Shown here piece by piece: positions 28,401 through 42,200 of a DNA stretch of 64,000 bases. Position 1 is the stretch's first letter. Every line of letters begins with the position of its first letter. Where the stretch lies: positions 1,106,710 through 1,170,709 of the forward strand of contig NW_027490107.1 of NCBI RefSeq assembly GCF_050948175.1. Direction: 5' to 3'. The stretch comes from Xylocopa sonorina. Its lineage: Eukaryota; Arthropoda; Insecta; Hymenoptera; Apidae. The notes under the pieces are model-generated. The model made no database searches. It had not been told where the DNA came from and saw nothing but the letters and a program-made list of their open reading frames with translations. A program made the position numbers and the translations under genes.

Positions 28401-31400
28401 TAGAAATGAGATGCGATATCGCGTTTTAAGAAGTATTAGAATTCTACTGCTTCGATACGTAGACATCTGCAAACGCCATTTCCTAGCATGGAAGAGTCGC
28501 CTTTACATTCTTTAGAAGTGAATATGAGCTATACATGACACTTCACAATAAATATTGTATATCATCACGAAACTTAGAAATGAGATGCGGCTTGTATTCA
28601 GAAGCATTAGAAATCTATTGTTTCCATATGTAGACATCTGGAATCGCTATTTCCTAGCAAGGAAGTGTCGCAGCTACATTCCTTTGATGTGAATACGAGG
28701 TATAAATGACACTTCGCGCTGAATATTATATCTTATCATGAAACATAGAAATGAGATGCGGTATGACGATTTATGAAGCATTAGAACTCTATTGCTTCGA
28801 TACGTAGACATCTGCAAAACTACTTCCTAGCAAGGTAATGTCGCATTTACATTCTTTTGAAGTGAATACGAGGTATACATAACACTGCATAATGAATATT
28901 ATATCTTATCATGAAACTATGTAATGTGATGTGATATCGCGATTTAAGAAGCATTAGAACACTATTGCTTCGATACGTAGACATCTGCAAGCGCTATTTC
29001 CTGGCAAGGAAGTGTCGCATTTTCGTTCTTTTGAAGTGAATACGAGGTCTACATGAGACTTCGCACTGTATATTATATCTTATCGCGAAACATACAAATG
29101 AGATGCGATATCGCGATTTAAGTAGCATTAGAACTCTATTGCTACGGTACGTAGACATCTGCAAACGCTATTTCCTAGCAAGCAATAGTTGCATTTACAT
29201 TCTTATGAAGTGAATACGAGGTATACATGACACTTCGCAATGAACATTATATATTATAATGAAACATAGGAGAGAGATGCGATATCACGTTTCAAGAAGC
29301 ATTAGAAATCTATGGCCTCGATGCGGAGATATCTGCAAACGCTATTTCCTTGCATGGAAGTGTCGCATTTACATTCTTCTGAAGTGAATACGGAGTATAC
29401 ATGACTCATCGCAACGAATATTACATGTTATCATGAAGCATAGAAATGAGATGCGATATCGCGTTTTGAGAAGCATTAGAACTCTATTGCTACGATACGT
29501 AGACATCTGCAGACGCTATTTCCTAGCAAGCAATAGTCGCATTTACATTCTTTTGAAGTGAATTCGAGGTATACATGACACTTCGCAATGAACATTATAT
29601 ATTATAATGAAACATAGAAGTGAGATGCGATATCGCGTTTTAAGAAGCATTAGAGCTCTATTGCCTCGACACGTAGACATCTGCAGACGCTATTTCCTAC
29701 AATGGAAGTGTCGCATTTATATTCTTTTGTAGTGAATGCGAGGTGTACATGACACTTCGCAATGAATATTTATATCTTATCACGAAACATAGAAATGGGA
29801 TGCGATATCGCAATTTAAGTAGCATTAGAACCCTTTTGCTAAGATACGTAGACATCTGAATACGCTATTTCCTAGCAAGGAAGTGTCGCATTTACATTCG
29901 TTTGGAGAGAATACGAGGTATAGATGACACTTCGCAATGAATATTATATTTTACCATGAAACATAGAAGTGAGATGCGATATCGCGTTTTAAGAAGCATT
30001 AGAACTCAATTGCTACGATACGTAGGCATCTGCAGACGCTATTTCCTAGCATAGAAGTGTCGCATTTACATTCTTTTGAAGTGAATACGAGGTGTACATG
30101 ACACTTCGCAATGAATATTATACCTTATCACGAGACATAGAAATGAGATGCGATATCGCGTTTTAAGAAGCACTAGAACTCTATTGCTACGATACGTAGA
30201 CATCTGCAAACGCTATTTCCAAGGAAGGAGGTGTCGCATTCACATTCTTTTGAAGTGAATACGAGGAAAACATGACACTTCGCAATGTATATTATATCTT
30301 ATCATGAAACATAGAAACGAGATGCGACATCTCGTTTTAAGATGCATTAGATCTCTATTGCTACGACACGTAGACATCTGCAAACGCTATTTCCTAGCAA
30401 GGAAGTGTCGCATTTGCATTCTTTTGAAGTGAATACGAGCTATACATGACACTTCGCAATGAATATTATATCTTGTCGTGAAACATAGAAATGAGATGCG
30501 ATATCACGTTTTAAGAAGCATCAGAAATCCATTGCTACGGTACGTAGATATCTGGAAACGCTATTTCCTAGCAATGCAGTGTCGCATTTACATTCTTTTG
30601 AAGCGAATACGAGGTATTCATCACATTTCGTAATGGATATTATGTCTTATCGTGGAACATAGAATTGAGATGCGATACATCTTATCATGAAACATAGAAA
30701 CGAGATGCGACATCTCGTTTTAAGATGCATTAGATCTCTATTGCTACGATACGTAGACATCTGCATACGCTATTTCCTAGCAAGGAATAGTCGCATTTAC
30801 ATTCTTTTGAAGTAAATACGAGCTATACAATACACTTCGCAATGAATATTATATCTTATCATGAAACATAGAAATGAGATGCGATATCGCGTCTTAAGAA
30901 GCATTAGAACCCTATTGCCTCGATGTGGAGATATCTGCAAACGCTATTTCCTAGCAAGCAATAGTCGCATTTACATTCTTTTGAAATGAATTCGAGGTTT
31001 ACATGACACTTCGGTATGAATATTATAACTTATCACGAAACATAGAAATGAGATGAGATATCGCGGTCTAAGAAGCATTAGAACTCTATTGCCTCGACGC
31101 GTAGACATCTGCAGACTTTATTTCCTAGCATGGAAGTGTCGCACTTTCATTCTTCTGTAGTGTATGCGAGGTAAACATGACACTTCGCAATGAATATTAC
31201 ATCTTATCATGAAACATAGAAGAGAGATGCGATATCGCGTTTTAAGAAGCTTTTGAACTCTATGGCATCGATGCGGAGACATCAGCAAACGCAATTTCCT
31301 AGCATGGAAGTGTCGCATTTACATTCTTTTGAAGTGAATAGGAGGTGTACGTGACACTTCGCAATGAATATTAAACCTTATTATGAAACATAGAAGTGAG

Positions 31401-34400
31401 ATGCGATATGGCGTTTTAAGCAGTATTAGAACTCTATTGCTACGGTACGTAGACTTATGCAAACGCTATTTCCTAGCATGGATGTGCCGCATTTACTTTC
31501 TTTTGAAGCGAATACGAGGTATACATCACATTTCGCAATTCATATTATATCTTATCATGAAACATAGATTTGAGATGCTATATCGCGTTTTTTGAAGCAT
31601 TAGAACTCTATTTCTGCGATACGTAGACATCTCCATACGCTATATCCTAGCAACGAAGTGTCGCATTTACATTCTTTTGAAGTAAATACGAGCTATACAT
31701 GACACTTCGCAATGAATATTATATCTTATCATGAAACATAGAAACGAGATTCGACATCTCGTTTTAGGATGCATTAGATCCCTATTGCTACCATACGTAG
31801 ACATCTGCAAACGCTATTTCCTAGCAAGGAAGTGTCGCATTTACATTCTTAAGATGTGAATACGAGGTGTACATGACACTTCGCAATGAATATTATACCT
31901 TATCATGAAACACAGGAGTGTGATGCGATATCGCGTTTTAAGAAGCACTAGAACTCTATTGCTACGATACGTAGACATCTGCAAACGCTATTTCCAAGGA
32001 AGGAGGTGTCGCATTCACATTCTTTTGAAGTGAATACGAGGAAAACATGACACTTCGCAATGTATATTATATCTTATCATGAAACATAGAAACGAGATGC
32101 GACATCTCGTTTTAAGATGCATTAGATCTCTATTGCTACGATACGTAGACATCTGCAAACGCTATTTCCTAGGAAGGAAGTGTCGCATTTACATTCTTTT
32201 GAAGTGAATACGAGGAAAACGTGACACTTCGCATTGAATATTATATCTTGTCATGAAACATAGAAATGAGATGCGATATCCCGTTTTAAGAAGCATAAGG
32301 AATCTATTGTTTCGATGCATAGACATCTGGAAACGCTACTTCTTAGCAAGGAAGTGTCGCATTGACATTCCTTTGAAGTGCATACGTGCTATACATGACA
32401 CTTCGCAATGAATATTATATCTTATCATGAAACATAGAAACGAGATGCGACATCTCGTTTTAAGATGCATTGGATCTCTATTACTAGGATACGTAGACAT
32501 CTGCAAACGCTATTTCCTAGCAAGGAAGTGTCGCATTTACATTCTTTTGATGTGAATACGAGCTATACATGACACTTCGCAATGAATATTATATCTTGTC
32601 ATGAAACATAGAAATGAGATGCGATATCACGTTTTACGAAGCATCAGAAATCCATTGCTACGATACGTAGACATCTGCAAACGCTATTTCCTAGCAAGGA
32701 AGTGTCGCATTTACGTTCTTTTGAAGTGAATACGAGGTATATATGGCACTTCGGAATGGATATTATATCTTATCATGAAATATAGAAATGAGATGCGATA
32801 TCGCGTTTTAAGAAGCATTAGAGCACTATTGCCTCGATACGTAGACATCTGCAAACGCTATTTTCTAGCAAGGAAGTGTCGCATTTACATTCATTTGAAG
32901 TGAATACGAGGTATAAGTGACACATCGCAATGATTATTATATCTCATCATGAAACATAGAAATGAGTTGCTATATCGCATTTTAAGAAGCATTAGAACCC
33001 TATTGCTACCATACGTAGACATTTGCAAACGCTATTTCCTAGCAAGGCAGAGTCGCATTTACATGCTTTTGAAGTGAATACGAGATATCCATGACACTTC
33101 AGAATGAATATTATATCTTGTCATGAATCATAGAAATGAGATTCGATTTCGCGTTCATCTTATCATGAAACATAGAAATGAGATGCGATATCGCGTTTTA
33201 AGAAGTATTAGAATTCTACTGCTTCGATACGTAGACATCTGCAAACGCCATTTCCTAGCATGGAAGAGTCGCCTTTACATTCTTTAGAAGTGAATATGAG
33301 CTATACATGACACTTCACAATAAATATTGTATATCATCACGAAACTTAGAAATGAGATGCGGCTTGTATTCAGAAGCATTAGAAATCTATTGTTTCCATA
33401 TGTAGACATCTGGAATCGCTATTTCCTAGCAAGGAAGTGTCGCAGCTACATTCCTTTGATGTGAATACGAGGTATAAATGACACTTCGCGCTGAATATTA
33501 TATCTTATCATGAAACATAGAAATGAGATGCGGTATGACGATTTATGAAGCATTAGAACTCTATTGCTTCGATACGTAGACATCTGCAAAACTACTTCCT
33601 AGCAAGGTAATGTCGCATTTACATTCTTTTGAAGTGAATACGAGGTATACATAACACTGCATAATGAATATTATATCTTATCATGAAACTATGTAATGTG
33701 ATGTGATATCGCGATTTAAGAAGCATTAGAACACTATTGCTTCGATACGTAGACATCTGCAAGCGCTATTTCCTGGCAAGGAAGTGTCGCATTTTCGTTC
33801 TTTTGAAGTGAATACGAGGTCTACATGAGACTTCGCACTGTATATTATATCTTATCGCGAAACATACAAATGAGATGCGATATCGCGATTTAAGTAGCAT
33901 TAGAACTCTATTGCTACGGTACGTAGACATCTGCAAACGCTATTTCCTAGCAAGCAATAGTTGCATTTACATTCTTATGAAGTGAATACGAGGTATACAT
34001 GACACTTCGCAATGAACATTATATATTATAATGAAACATAGGAGAGAGATGCGATATCACGTTTCAAGAAGCATTAGAAATCTATGGCCTCGATGCGGAG
34101 ATATCTGCAAACGCTATTTCCTTGCATGGAAGTGTCGCATTTACATTCTTCTGAAGTGAATACGGAGTATACATGACTCATCGCAACGAATATTACATGT
34201 TATCATGAAGCATAGAAATGAGATGCGATATCGCGTTTTGAGAAGCATTAGAACTCTATTGCTACGATACGTAGACATCTGCAGACGCTATTTCCTAGCA
34301 AGCAATAGTCGCATTTACATTCTTTTGAAGTGAATTCGAGGTATACATGACACTTCGCAATGAACATTATATATTATAATGAAACATAGAAGTGAGATGC

Positions 34401-37400
34401 GATATCGCGTTTTAAGAAGCATTAGAGCTCTATTGCCTCGACACGTAGACATCTGCAGACGCTATTTCCTACAATGGAAGTGTCGCATTTATATTCTTTT
34501 GTAGTGAATGCGAGGTGTACATGACACTTCGCAATGAATATTTATATCTTATCACGAAACATAGAAATGGGATGCGATATCGCAATTTAAGTAGCATTAG
34601 AACCCTTTTGCTAAGATACGTAGACATCTGAATACGCTATTTCCTAGCAAGGAAGTGTCGCATTTACATTCGTTTGGAGAGAATACGAGGTATAGATGAC
34701 ACTTCGCAATGAATATTATATTTTACCATGAAACATAGAAGTGAGATGCGATATCGCGTTTTAAGAAGCATTAGAACTCAATTGCTACGATACGTAGGCA
34801 TCTGCAGACGCTATTTCCTAGCATAGAAGTGTCGCATTTACATTCTTTTGAAGTGAATACGAGGTGTACATGACACTTCGCAATGAATATTATATCTTAT
34901 CACGAGATATAGAAATGAGATGCGATATCGCGATCTAAGAAGCATTAGAACTCTATTGCTACGATACGTAGACATCTGAATACGCTATTTCCTAGCAAGG
35001 AAGATTCGCATTTACATTCTTCTGAAGTGAATACGAGGTATACATGACACTTCGCAAGGAATATTATACCTTACCCTGAAACATAGGAGTGAGATGCGAT
35101 ATCGCGTTTTAAGAAGCACTAGAACTCTATTGCTACGATACGTAGACATCTGGAAACGCTAATTCCTAGCAACGAAGTGTCGCATTTACATTCCTTTGAA
35201 GTGAATAGGAGGTATACATGACACTTCGCAATGAATATTATACCTTATCGTGAAACATAGAAATGAGATGCGATATCGCGATTTAAGCAGCGTAAGAATT
35301 CTATTGCTACGATACGTAGACAACTGCAAACACTATTCCATAGCAAGGAATAGTCGCATTTAAATTCTTTTGAAGTGAATACGAGGTATACATGACACTT
35401 CGCAATGAATATTATATCTTATAATGAAACGTAGAAGTGAGATACGATATCGCTTTTTAAGAAGCATTAGAAATCTATTGCTACGATGCGTAGATATCTG
35501 GAGACGCTATTTCCTAGCAAGGAAGTGTCGCACCTACATTCTTTTGAAGTGAATACGAGGTATACATGACACTTATCAATGATTATTATATCTTATCACG
35601 AAACATATAAATGAGATGCGATATCGCAATTTAAGTAGCATTAGAACTCTATTGCTACGATATGTAGACATCTGCAAGGGCTATTTCCTAGCAAGGAATA
35701 GTCGCATTTACATTCTTTTGAAGTGAATACGAGGTATACATGACACTTCGCAATGAATATTATATCTTATAATGAAACGTAGAAGTGAGATACGATATCG
35801 CTTTTTAAGAAGCATTAGAACTCTATTGCTACGATACGTAGACATCTGAATATGCTATTTCCTAGCAAGGAAGTGTCGCATTTACATTCGTTTGGAGTGA
35901 ATACGGGGTATACTTGACACTTCGCAATGAATATTATATCTTATCATGAAGCATAGAAATGAGATGCGATATCGCGATCTAAGAAGCATTAGAACTCTAT
36001 TTCTACGATACGTAGGCATCTGCAAACGCTATTACCTAGCAAGGAATAGTCGCATTTACATTCTTTTGAAGTGAACACGAGGTATACATGACACTTCGCA
36101 ATGAATATTATATCTCATCTTGAAACATAGAAGTGAGATACGATATCGCTTTTTAAGAAGCATTAGAACTCTATTGCTACGATACGTAGACATCTGAATA
36201 CGCTATTTCCTAGCAAGGAAGTGTCGCATTTACATTCGTTTGGAGTGAATACGAGGTATACTTGACACTTCGCAATGAATATTATATCTTATCATGAAGC
36301 ATAGAAATGAGATGCGATATCGCGATCTAAGAAGCATTAGAACTCTATTTCTACGATACGTAGGCATCTGCAAACGCTATTACCTAGCAAGGAATAGTCG
36401 CATTTACATTCTTTTGAAGTGAACACGAGGTATACATGACACTTCGCAATGAATATTATATCCTATCTTGAAACGTAGAAGTGAGATGCGATATCGCGTT
36501 TTAAGAAGCATTTGAAATCTATTGCCTCGACGCGTAGACATCTGCAAACGCTATTTCCTAGCAAGTAAGTGTCGGATTTACATTCTTTTGAAGCGAATAC
36601 GAGGTATACATCACATTTCGCAATTGATATTGTGTCTTATCGTGAAACATAGAAATGAGATGCGATATCGCGTTTAATGAAGCATTAGAACTCTATTGCT
36701 TCGGTTCGTAGACATCTGAAAAAGCATTTCCTTGCTAGGTAGTGTCGCATTTACTTTCTTTTGAAGTGAATACGAGGTATACATGACACTCCGCAAGGAA
36801 TATTATACCTTACCCTGAAACATAGGAGTGAGATGCGATATCGCGTTTTAAGAAGCACTAGAACTCTACTGTTACGATACGTAGACATCTGGAAACGCTA
36901 ATTCCTAGCAAGGAAGTGTCGCATTTACATTCCTTTGAAGTGAATAGGAGGTATACATGACACTTCGCAATGAATATTATACCTTATCATGAAACATAGA
37001 AATGAGATGCGATATCGCGATTTAAGCAGCATAAGAATTCTATTGCTACGATACGTAAACATCTGCAAACGCTATTCCATAGCAAGGAATAGTCGCATTT
37101 AAATTCTTTCGAAGTGAATACGAGGTATACATGACACTTCGCAATAAATATTATATCTTATAATGAAACGTAGAAGTGAGATACGATATCGCTTTTTAAG
37201 AAGCATTAGAAATCTATTGCTACGATGCGTAGATATCTGGGGACGCTATTTCCTAGCAAGGAAATGTCTCTCCTACATTCTTTTGAAGTGAATACGAGGT
37301 ATACATGACAATTCGCAATGAATATTATATCTTATCATGAAACGTAGAAGAGGGATGCGATATCGCGTTTTAAAAAGCATTAGAATTCTATAGCCTCGAT

Positions 37401-37796
37401 GCGGAGGCATCTGCAAACGCTATTTCTTAGCATGGAAGTGTCGCACCTACATTCTTTTGAAGTGAGTACGAGGTATACACGACACTTCGCAATGAATATT
37501 ATATCTTATCATGAAACATAGAAATGAGATGCGATATCGCGATATAAGTAGCATTAGAACTCAATTGTTTCGATACGTAAACATCTGCAAGCGCTATTTC
37601 CTAGCAAGGAAGTGTTGCATTTACATTCATTTGAAGTGTAGACGAGGAATACATAACACCTCGCAATGAATATTATATCTTATCATGAGACATAGAGATG
37701 AGGTGCGATGTCACGTTTTAAGGAGAATTAGAACTCTATAGCTTCGATACAGAGATATCTGGGGACGTAATGTCCTAGAAAGGAAGTGTCGCATTT
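22479..37796 (+). repeat. 174-bp satellite array, block 1 (forward)
   Basis: About 88 tandem monomers. Spacing between successive GCGATATCGC dyads is 174 bp (for example 24160 and 24334). Monomers carry recognisable boxes in order: GCGATATCGC, AGAAGCATTAGAACTCTATT, GATACGTAGACATCTGC, TTTCCTAGCAAGGAAGTGTC, GAAGTGAATACGAGG, TGACACTTCGCAATGAATAT. The first about 1 kb is strongly diverged and monomers become regular inward. Confidence 0.95.
25376..34919 (+). repeat. 4772-bp tandem duplication within satellite block 1
   Basis: 25376-30147 and 30148-34919 are near-identical copies at a constant offset of 4772 bp, each about 27.4 monomers and including shortened monomers (for example at 25895-25935). 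I saw only a handful of substitutions, such as near 26820/31592, 27391/32163 and 28200/32972. Junctions fall at or near the GCGATATCGC dyad. Confidence 0.9.
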
Positions 37797-39282
37797 TGTG
37801 ACGTCAGGCGTACCGCCTGCCACCCATCAACCTCCTCGCACCCCCCAGCATCAACCCCAGGACGCATGCAGCCAGCCAAACTCGCCTGCAGAACCAGCAT
37901 ACCTGCACGCGCTCACTCACACCGAGTTCCGCTGCTTCACTCGCACCACCGAGTATATCTGTCTCGCCCGCACCAAGGACTGGCAGCCCTATCTCCCTCG
38001 CACCGAGGATTCCGTCCTGCAGGAAGACGTAGCCGCAGCCCATCACCTGAATGGGGTCTTTTCCAATTCCGGGAACAGGATCTGCTAGAACCTATATATT
38101 ACTTCTAAGCTAGGATATACATACCATATCATGACGCATATATAAGAATTCCTAGATCTAAGTTACACTAAGTAAGATGCTAGCCCCGCCACGCGCCGCG
38201 GGTCCCCCCTCGCTATACCGCGCGCTCTCCGCCTCGAGACGCGAGTCCCCCACTCGCGGGACCACAATCTCCCTACCACGAGCGTCCGCAACCGTAGCGC
38301 TCCGCGAACCGAGGAGGTCAGAGACGCGTCTCCAGAGCACACACTCTGACTCGAGATCTCCTACCGAGGAGTCGAAACCTATAGTTCTAGATCGTTAGCC
38401 ACCTCAATGTGGGGTTCAGGCATCGTATTTTTATTTCCATTTTAACTTAGTCTTAGACTTAGAATAATTCCAGTTCTTATATACTTTAAACCTAGAATAT
38501 ATTTTATTTTTACTTTTACTATATCCAAGTACAAGTTCTTTTAGCAAGTCTACGATTTCCACATCCATTAATTTTATCAAGTGTTTATAATACTAGTTCT
38601 ACCTTTACATTACATTTAACTACGAATTCTTCCACGGGTTCTTCCATACAACTGGTGTTGATCTTCATCAAATTGAAGGAGTATAGAAATCGGCTTTGTG
38701 AGGTTGAGACCGCCGCTTATCCTTCAGATCTTAGTCGAAACTACAGGAGAAACTGGTGAATGAATCGTGCTTCAGGTTTGCGAAAAACGCGACGTGCGAG
38801 TAGGAAGAATTTCATACGATCACTTGTGCGTGAATATTTGGAGGGCGTTCCGAGAGTCCTCGTATACCAGCGACCTGCCTTCGCACCAGCCCAGACGCCG
38901 CATTCCGAAGCGACCGTCGACGCTTCCGATCCAGACACCACGTCGCATCGCGCCGATTCTGCCACATTCAGCATCATCGCTGAATTCCGACCGCCGTCCT
39001 CCTCTTCGCTGGCGACTGATCGATATTTCCGTAGCAGCCAACAGAACGAAGTCCGCTACGATCCCAGCGAAAGATCCTCCACGCCGTTTCTACGTACAAA
39101 TCGAGAGAGAAGTCATCGAAAGATAGGGTCATTCCCTTATTATCGCGAGTGTTTTCGCTAGTGTCGCGTCAGCCGAAATTGTCGGACCCGGTCTTAACGC
39201 GTTTCCGCGGACCGAATTACCGAAAAATAGGCTCGTGTCGTAAAGCCTCCGGAGCAACGGAAAATAGTTTCACCGGACGAGA
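37797..39282 (+). mobile_element. Truncated LTR retrotransposon: 5' LTR, possible primer-binding site and start of gag
   Basis: This non-satellite insert begins TGTGACGTCA immediately after a broken monomer. A plausible LTR runs 37797-38650 (TG...CA, 854 bp), followed two bases later by TGGTGTTGATCTTC, which would suit a tRNA primer-binding site. An open frame begins at 38760. At 39283 the sequence passes straight into inverted satellite, so the rest of the element and its 3' LTR are missing. The LTR end and primer site are inferred from pattern only. Confidence 0.5.
38760..39161 (+). pseudogene. Possible N-terminal gag fragment of the truncated LTR element
   Basis: A 133-residue open frame begins MNRASGLRKTRRASRKNF, basic then Ser/Pro/Thr-rich. 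It lies about 110 bp after the proposed primer-binding site, where gag would begin. No motif identifies it. The element is cut 120 bp further on, so even if real it is incomplete. Confidence 0.3.
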
Positions 39283-42200
39283 TACCTCGTATTCGCCTCA
39301 AAAAAATGTAAATGCGACACTTCCTTGCTAGGAAATAAGGTTTGCAGATATCTACGTATCGAAGAAATAGAGCTCTAATGCTTCTTGAAACGCCATATCG
39401 CATCTCATTTCTAAGTTTCATAATAAGATATAATATTCATTTCGAAGTGTCATGTATACATCGTATTCCTCTCAAGAGAATGTAAATGCGACACTTCCTT
39501 TCTAGGAAATTACGTTTCCAGATGTCTACGTATCGAAGCAATAGAGTTCTAATGTTTCTTAAAACGCGATATCGCATCTCATTTCTATGTTTCATGATAA
39601 GATATAATATTCATTGCGAAATGTCATGTATACCTCGTATTCACTTCAAAAGGATGTAAATGCGACACTTCCTTGCTAGGAAATAGCGTTTTCAAATGAC
39701 CACGTATCGTAAGAATAGAGTTCTAATACTTCTTAAAACGAGATGTCGCACCTCATTTCTATGTTTCATGATAAGATATAATGTCCATTGCGAAGTGTCA
39801 CGCATACCTCGTATTCACTTCAATGGAACGTAAATGCGACACTTCCATGCTACGAAATAGCGTTCGCAGATGTCTACGTATCGTAGCAATAGTGTTCTAG
39901 TGATTCTTAGAACGCGATATCGCATCTCACATCTATGTTTCATGATAAGATATAATATTCATTGCGAAGTGTCTTGTATACCTCGTATTCACTTCAAAAG
40001 AATGTCAATGCTACACTTCCATCCTAGGAAATAGCGTTAGCAGATGTCTACGTATATTAGCAATAGAGTTCTAATGCTTCTCAGAACGCGATATAGAACC
40101 ACATTCTTATGTTTCATGATAAGATACAATATTCATTGCGAAGTGTCATGTATATCTCGTCTTCACTTCAAAGGAATGTGAATGCGACACTTCCGCGCTA
40201 GGAAATAGCGTTTGCAGATGTCCACGTATCGAAGCAATAGAGTTCTAGAACTTCTTAAAACGTGGTGTCGCATCTTATTTTTATGTTTCATGATAAGACA
40301 TAATATCCATTGCGAAATGTCATGTATACCTCGTATTCACTTCAAAAGAATGTAAGTGCGACACTTCCGTGTTAGGAAATAGCGTTTGCATATGTCTACG
40401 TATCGTAGCAATAGAGATCTAATGCTTCTTAAAACGCGATATTGCATCCCATTTCTATTTTTCATGGTAAAGAAATAATATTTATTGCGAAGTTTCATGT
40501 ATTCCTCGTATTCACATCTAAAGAATCTAAAGACTTCCTTGCTAGGTAATAGCGTTTGCAAATGTCTACGTATCAAAGCAATAGAGTTCTAAAGCTTCTT
40601 AAGAAACGATAATATCCTTTCCGAAGTGACATGTATACCTCGTATTCACATCAAAAGAATGTAAATGCGACACTTCCTTGCTAGGAAATGGCGTTTGCAG
40701 ATGTCTTCGTATCGTAGAGATAGTGTTCTGACACTTCTTAAAACGCGATATCGCATCTCTTTTCTATGTTCCATGATAAGATACAATATTCATTGCGAAG
40801 TGTCACTTATACCTCGCATACACTTCAAATGAATGTAAATGCGACACTTGCTTGTTAGGAAGTAGCGTTTGCAGATGTCTACGTATCGAAGCTATAGAGT
40901 TCTAAAGCTTCTTAAACCGCGATATCGCATTTCATTTCTATGTTTCATGATAAGTTATAGTATTCATTGCGACGTGTTATGTATTCCTCGCATACTCTTC
41001 AAATGAATGTAAGTGCGACACTCCCTTGCTTGGAAATAGCGTTTGCAGATGTCGACGTATCGAAGCAATAGAGTTCTAATGCATCTTAAATCGCGATATC
41101 GCATTTCATTTCTATGTTTCGTGATAAGATATAATGTTCATTGCGAAGTGTCATGCATAACTCGTATTCCGTTCAAAAGAGTGTAAATGCGACACTCCCT
41201 TGTTTGGAAATAGCGTTTGCAGATGTCTACGTATGGTAGCAATAGAGTACTAATGCTTGTTAAAACCCGATATCGCAGCTCACTTCTGTGTTTCACGATA
41301 AGGTATAATATTCATTGCGAAGTGTCATGTATTCTCGTCTACACTTCAAAAGAATGTAAATGCCTCACTTCCTTGCTAGGAAGTAGCGTTTGCAGATTTC
41401 TCCGTATCGAAGCAATAGAGTTCTAATGCTTCTTATTTCTCGATATCGCATCTCATTTCTATGTTTCGTGATAAGGTATAACATTCATTGTGGAGTGATA
41501 TGTATACCTCGTATTCACTTGAAACGAATGTAAATGTGACACTTTCTTGCTGGGAAATAGCGTTTGCAGATGGCAACGTATCGCAGCATTAGAGTTCTCA
41601 TGCTTTTTAAGACGGGATATCGCATCTCATTTCTATGTTTCATGATTAGATACAATATTCATTGCGAAGTGTCATGCATACCTCGGACACACTTCAAATG
41701 AATGTAAATGCGACACTTCCTTGCTTGGAAACAGCGCTTGCAGATGTCTACGTATCGAAGCAATAGAGTTATAATGCTTCATATATCGCGATATCGCATC
41801 TCATTTCTATGTTACATGATAAGATATAATATTCATTGCGAAGAGCTATGTATACCTCGTATTCGTATCAAAAGAATGTAAATGCGACACTTCCATGCTA
41901 GGAAATAGCGTTTGCAAATGTCTACGTATCGTAGCCATAGTGTTATAATGCTTCATATAGCGCGATGTCGCATCTCTTTTCTATGTTTCATGATAAGATA
42001 TAATATTCATTGCGAAGTGTCATGTATACCTCGTATTCACTTCAAAAGAATGTAAATGCGACTATTCCTTGCTAGGAAATAGCGTTTGCAGATGTCTACG
42101 TATCGTAGCAATAGAGATCTAATGCTACTTAAATCGCGATATCGCATCTCATTTCTATGTTTCGTGATAAGATATAATATTCATTGCTAAGTGTTATGTA

